From the NCBI GenBank assembly GCA_026419775.2, contig JAOPGA020001085.1, positions 1 through 30,774 on the forward strand: a stretch of 30,774 nt of DNA, read 5' to 3'. The stretch comes from Acrasis kona (Eukaryota; Heterolobosea; Eutetramitea; Acrasida; Acrasidae). Below the pieces are notes generated by a model, which searched no databases, was not told the DNA's origin, and worked only from the letters and a program-made list of their open reading frames with translations. The position numbers were made by a program, and so were the translations under genes. Positions 26,362 to 30,774 of the stretch are shown here, one piece after another; positions within the stretch are counted from its first letter, which is position 1, and each line of letters starts with the position of its first letter.

Positions 26362-28938
26362 TCAATCAACTATATTTGTGTCTGTTTGACAACTTACCCC
26401 TAAGTTATAAAATGATTGAATAACAGCTACACTTATTCTTTTATTACAAACAAAAACGCTATATAGATTTTGAAGTTGACCAAAACACATCTTATTGTCT
26501 TTGTCAATAAATTCGATGTTGGAACCGCATGTTACTGAGTGTTTATCATAAGTAACTGTATAGATTTTTTCCCCAATATCTAATTTATCAATACACTTTC
26601 TAAACTGCTTATATTCTGTGATGTTATTTTTGANTGAGAGTTTTCCACAAATACTTCTTATATAATCACGAACATCATGACTTAATTCATTAACTGCATT
26701 ACTTGGTCCTTCAAAATAACAATTACTACTGTCATCACAAAATCCTTTATCTTGAATGAGAGTTTTCCACAAATACTTCTTATATAATCACGAACATCAT
26801 GACTTAATTCATTAACTGCATTACTTGGTCCTTCAAAATAACAATTACTACTGTCATCACAAAATCCTTTATCTTTTTGAACTTTATAACCGGGAGGATA
26901 CAATTCCCGACCAATCTCACACCCTAACTGTTCTAATACACTAATTAGTTCTGAACTTAAATCACCTTGTGCTAGTGATGTTAAAGAAATATTCAGGTAT
27001 GTCCTTCTAATGTATTCTCGTGCTACACTAAAATCTTTGTCTTGATTTTAGCAGTTAAAAACCTTATCCATGAGTATGTTGCTTCATACGGATATGCTGT
27101 ACTAGCACGACGATGACCGTTGTTTTTGATGTCATCAATCAAATGATATAACAGATTATGAATAGATATTTGTTGTTCCACAAACAATTTACCCCATACC
27201 TCTTCTAGTTGTTTTAACATCGATTGTAATGTCTGCTCCCAATTCCCTTCATACACCTCCTCCTTAATAAGTCTTATAACTTTATTAACTAAAATAAATG
27301 CCTGTAACAAGTTGTGATTAGGAGGTAGTACTTGAACAAGAACAGATGGAGCGTATTTCAATAAAAACAAAAGGACATTTGGTCAAAAGGTTTTTTAGTA
27401 TCTGTTCCAGGTATCGGTATTATAGAGTCGTAAATCTTTCCAATAATAACTAAGTACTTTTTTTCAAAATCCGCCTTTAGCTTTGTAATTAAATACTCAA
27501 AAATATTGGTCCACATATGCATATCATCTGTGACATTATTGACAAATGCATCAAAATGAGGATATAAACCTAAAATTGGCATAGATTTAGCACCTTCCCG
27601 GTTTTCTTTAGATCTACGGCACAATTGAAGTTGACTAACTACATTTCTATCAAAACCAACAATACCAAATTTAAAATTATAACTACACTTCTGACAACCG
27701 TGAATTCCATTGTGCTTTAAATTTCCATTTTGAGTTGCTGATGCAGGTAAGTCATTTACAGTTATAGTTAAAACAATACGAAGTGCTCTGTTTTCAACAG
27801 TAACCCTTGTATAATTATTGTAATTTAATTCTATTAATAACAATAAGTTAAAAAGGTTACAATTAGAGGGCTCTTTCTTTCCATGATGAATATATGACAT
27901 ATGAATATTATCAAACAAATCTCTATTCTCTTTAACTCTACTGAGATTACCTAAAGAACCAACCCATAACTTTGTTAATCCTTTTCCAATACAAGCAGGT
28001 ACTCCATCTGCAGATAACTGTACAAACATTATAATAGGATTTGTAAGATCATTTTTAAATTTATTATATATATCCCTTGAATGTTTTCCATCAATAAAAT
28101 CACTAATCTCATCCTCATTACTTGGGCGAATGTTATCTGATTCAACAACCAAACTATGGTCAAATTGTAATTTATTAAGTAGAATATGAGACACCGGAAT
28201 ATAAAAATAGTACCACTTTGGTCTATACACAGTCTTGTTATTGGAATTATATTTTTTAAACCCTTCATTTTTACAATTTGGACATACTTGTTGTTTATTT
28301 AACAACGGATCAAATAAATGTTTATTACAAGCACCGCAATATGGAATTCTTTTAATTAAAATTTTTTTTCTAAAGCATCAAATGTTGTTGGTAAATTATT
28401 TGGAGATGGAAGACAACTTTTCATGATTTTAATATGGTTGTCGGAAGAAATCATGCTTTCTGTAGTTTTGACTTTGTTTTGAAGCATTTGAAGGTAAACC
28501 TCTTTTAACTTAGTATCAGACCCACTACATAATCTTTGATTATTTTGACTTTTTGAATGTAGTGTTAAAATAACAGGGCTCCGTAAACCAAGGAATCAAT
28601 ATTTAACTTGGCGGCTTGTGATTTGAGAACAGAAAAACTATCAAATATTGGAGAGCTGTCGGAAATGGTTTCTTCAGAATGTTCTTCACAATTATCGTAA
28701 TCTTCTATATTTTCTTGTTCGGCAATGCTTTGAAATATCGCATCATCAGGATCATCTGATAACTGCTTGGCTTCTGGATTTAATTCGTCCAACAAATATA
28801 GTTGATTTGTTTCCACAGGATCATCTTCATTGGAAGCATCATCATAATTTATTTCTCCACCATCAGTAATACCTCCACCGTCATTATCATNGCCACCCAA
28901 TTTCTCCTCCTCTAGTTCTTCATGCAGGTCATGGTTTA
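26362..28938 (-). pseudogene. Tnp2 (CACTA/EnSpm-like) transposase, frameshifted
   Basis: Large DNA-transposon transposase. Minus-strand order: an acidic N-terminus from about 28938 to 28565 (NEDDPVETNQLYLLDELNPE); a helical segment near 28560-28380 in a second frame; a zinc ribbon (CGAC...CPNC, about 28350-28270); then the Tnp2 core with FVQLSADGVPACIGKGLTKL (first Asp), LFDNIHMSYIHHGKKEPSNC (the G..KP block) and TITVNDLPASATQNGNLKHN (second Asp region), followed by GIHGCQKCSY. From 27370 a shifted frame gives VLVQVLPPNHNLLQAFILVN. Another shift leads through AREYIRRTYLNIS and a duplicated segment to a stop at 26362. There are at least four frame changes, including one at an A-run near 28360 and one at 27360. 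A 122-base tandem duplication breaks the 3' part. It is the first gene of a three-gene same-strand set. Confidence 0.75.
26631..26874. repeat. 122-base tandem duplication inside the transposase gene
   Basis: The segment starting TGANTGAGAGTTTTCCACAA (26631-26752) is followed directly by an almost identical copy starting TGAATGAGAGTTTTCCACAA (26753-26874). Because 122 is not a multiple of three, the second copy is read out of frame. Removing one copy would let the frame pass through. The N at 26634 sits at the start of one copy, so it may be a recent duplication or an assembly artefact. Confidence 0.9.
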
Positions 28939-28982
28939 ATTTCTAAATCCACTGTTAATAATTAATGTAGGTTCAGATTAAT

Positions 28983-29171
28983 TTACATCAGCAAGCCGTT
29001 GCTTTCGAATGCTCTCTTCTTCTTTTTGTTTTCTTTTTCAGCATTTTCTTCTCTTTTTCTTTTGCGTTGTTTTTGATGAGCCCTTTCTGTTATCTGCTTG
29101 TGTACCGAAATTCTTGATGTTGTATGTTTTGGTTGGGTGATAAAGTACAAAATAAACAGCAAACTGACCAT
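28983..29171 (-). CDS. Lys/Glu-rich ORF upstream of Tnp2
   Basis: A 62-codon frame, hydrophobic at the start and then strongly charged (HQKQRKRKREENAEKENKKK). It lies 45 bases upstream of the acidic Tnp2 N-terminus. A GTAAAT donor near 28988 and a TTTAG acceptor at about 28939 could join the two segments as exons, though the phase of this frame gives a stop. It may be the first exon of the transposase gene in another frame, or low-complexity chance coding. Confidence 0.25.
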   Translation of the reverse strand: MVSLLFILYFITQPKHTTSRISVHKQITERAHQKQRKRKREENAEKENKKKKRAFESNGLLM

Positions 29172-29317
29172 TACTAACCAAGAACCAACAACATTGCAGA
29201 ATTGAATCGTTTAGCTAACATTGTCAAAAGAGCTACTACCACAACACCTTCACCAGCATAAAGTATTGGCAAATTTGAGATTTTCAACTCCTCAACAAAC
29301 TTTCAGCCTCAGGTATC

Positions 29318-29629
29318 AATGTGAAAACCTTCTGGTTTAGCAAGAAATTCGATGATATCAATACCCTAGATCTAATCACCATTGAAATTCCTCCTAATAC
29401 CTAACATGGCACGGTCATTATAGAGTTTAACTTCGGTAACTCTCTGGATATAGGATTATCTGGCATTGGAAAAGTGGTTGATAACATTGCGAAGAAATTC
29501 TCAACCCACGCTCTGTCGGTAAGGGCATTTGTTAAGGATAGATTGGTACGAGCAGTTATTGAACATACAATAAACATTGAATCACACCTGCAGAAGACAT
29601 TTAATACTAAGGTTACATGCACGTTGTAA
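29318..29629 (+). pseudogene. Partial ORF of unknown family
   Basis: The plus strand encodes INVKTFWFSKKFDDINTLDL and ITIEIPPNT, a TAA at 29402, then in the same frame GTVIIEFNFGNSLDIGLSGI, GKVVDNIAKKFSTHALSVRA and HTINIESHLQKTFNTKVTC, to a TAA at 29627-29629. Composition and length (about 100 codons) support real coding ancestry. No family is recognised. The opposite-strand frame over the same bases is less protein-like. Confidence 0.4.
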
Positions 29630-30404
29630 GGGCAGATATCTAAAACATCCGGTCGGCNGTACGAATTCTTGAACATTGTGTGCTCATCTCCGGAAGAGAC
29701 AGCCAGAATCCTACTGATCTATAGTTCTTTTTTAATAAAGCGTTTTTATATATAAAATATTCCAGAATTTTACAGCACACATATGTAGAGGACAGCCTGT
29801 TATATGTTAAAATGCTCTTCGCTTTTGTACTTTATCATTTGTATCGTGGTTTTTTGTTTCTTGTAACACTAACAGGATAGAAACCAAGTAAGATGCATGA
29901 ACAAGAGCACGTGTGAACTTGATAGAGAGTGGAAAAGCAAAGATGATAAAATAAAAGATCGGATGCTTCCAACAATATAACAACAGCAAGTGTCAATAAT
30001 CTTGACCCACATTTCCATATGCAGCGAGGGTCATAGAGCAGTCACTGTGGAAACATAGGAGGGGAACAGACATTATGAGCAATCTAAGAGTCAGGAAACA
30101 TGCCATCTAAAAAGAATTATCCAATTAAATTCCAAAGTAACGTAAGAATAAATCCGAAGAACTTGGTCTCCGCAAAGGATAACGCTTAATGCTTTGTAGT
30201 GATTTTAGGTCTCTCTAGAGAACAAGAGGTGTCCATCAGCACATCACATGAATTGATTGAGGTGAATTGTTTCGTCCACGAACCCTTCAAAAAATCATCA
30301 TACCAAGCCTACCAGCAAAATCCAACCGTGCCTTCAAACCAGTAATAATGCAACAACAACAAGCTTTGATAACCTCATTTCACCTCACGAATGCAGGGAG
30401 GAAA
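29630..30404. other. Intergenic, nothing recognised
   Basis: No convincing frame, repeat or RNA gene seen on either strand. One N at about 29657. Confidence 0.5.
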
Positions 30405-30530
30405 TTAATTTAAAGGAGACATGACGACTTGAAGATTGCCCAGAAGAACGATCACGACGCCATTTGCACCATGAAGGACGACGTAATTAGCGAAGCCAAG
30501 CTGGACATTAAAGCCATATTAAACTGATGA
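30405..30530 (+). pseudogene. Short coding-like remnant
   Basis: The plus-strand frame encodes DDLKIAQKNDHDAICTMKDD and then VISEAKLDIKAILN before a TGA. It is short but has normal amphipathic composition, unlike the hydrophobic opposite-strand frame. There is no start codon in frame and no recognised family. It may be the end of a decayed coiled-coil (ORF1-like) protein. Confidence 0.25.
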
Positions 30531-30774
30531 CAGAGCCACCACAAAGAACCTGTTGAATACCAGCAGCAAGGGCAGTCAAGTGGTAAAGATTTCTTAATGA
30601 AGAAGAATAAAGGAGAGCAACTGAAAGCGGACTGGGTAGGATAGGACAAGGAAGTGTATGGAGGAAGATTAATTGTAAACGGTGTTCGGCGTAAGCCGTT
30701 AGTTGTATTCAAATTGTAGTCTAATTGGATCATAGCTCCAAACAAATAAATGTTTACTATATGAATGTTTGTGT

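Noticed and set aside
30452-30745. 97-codon minus-strand open frame at the right end
   Set aside because: Hydrophobic, Ser/Leu-rich translation. The opposite strand shows a more protein-like amphipathic remnant, so this is probably a shadow.
1-30774. CRISPR arrays, rRNA or bacterial operons
   Set aside because: No regularly spaced identical repeats with unique spacers were found, nor rRNA-like conserved stretches or closely packed intact genes. The content is eukaryotic TE debris.

Overview
This window looks like a slice of a repeat-rich, AT-rich eukaryotic nuclear genome made almost entirely of decayed transposable elements (TEs). There are no bacterial operons, ribosome binding sites or rRNA. 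The coding remnants belong to eukaryotic TE families: piggyBac, hAT, Kolobok-like, CACTA/Tnp2-like, non-LTR retrotransposons with separate RNase H and zinc-knuckle fragments, and an rve integrase fused to a SAM domain. A TET/JBP-like dioxygenase next to DNA transposons, and a candidate 64-base intron, would fit a fungus, perhaps an early-diverging (Mucoromycota-like) one. The host assignment is an inference with low confidence.

Layout. 1-1.66 kb: nothing recognised. 1.66-1.76 kb: tandem palindromic repeats. 1.85-2.68 kb: scraps of an OTU-like protein, an integrase C-terminus and a coiled-coil ORF. 2.88-3.64 kb: a broken piggyBac transposase. 3.8-4.07 and 5.31-5.46 kb: copies of a short repeat family. 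4.68-4.89 kb: a degenerate copy of the retrotransposon tail that recurs at 15 kb. 6.56-8.92 kb: a ubiquitin-like/zinc-finger/RNase H ORF of retrotransposon type. 9.28-9.93 kb: a hAT transposase fragment. 10.04-12.2 kb: an integrase-SAM gene whose catalytic core has been deleted. 12.56-13.67 kb (minus): a reverse transcriptase. 14.36-14.83 and 16.24-16.83 kb (minus): unrecognised broken genes. 15.07-15.81 kb (minus): a retrotransposon C-terminus. 17.34-17.39 kb: hairpins.

17.978-20.913 kb is a structurally complete 2.94-kb Kolobok-like transposon. It has 20-base terminal inverted repeats and TTAA target duplications, and one long transposase frame broken by only two stop codons. It sits between two short plus-strand ORFs; the downstream one has weak GIY-YIG-like features.

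22.4-28.9 kb holds three consecutive minus-strand genes: a Tnp2 (CACTA-like) transposase, an Ulp1/SENP-type cysteine protease starting 110 bases after it, and a TET/JBP-like 2-oxoglutarate/Fe(II) dioxygenase. I read this as one mobile module, or stacked remains of one, pairing a transposase with a SUMO-protease-like enzyme and a possible 5-methylcytosine oxidase. It is the most interesting part of the window.

Many of these genes stay in one reading frame through isolated stop codons. Every such stop can be explained by a C-to-T change on the coding strand (CGA to TGA, CAG to TAG, CAA to TAA), which suggests methylation- or RIP-like decay.
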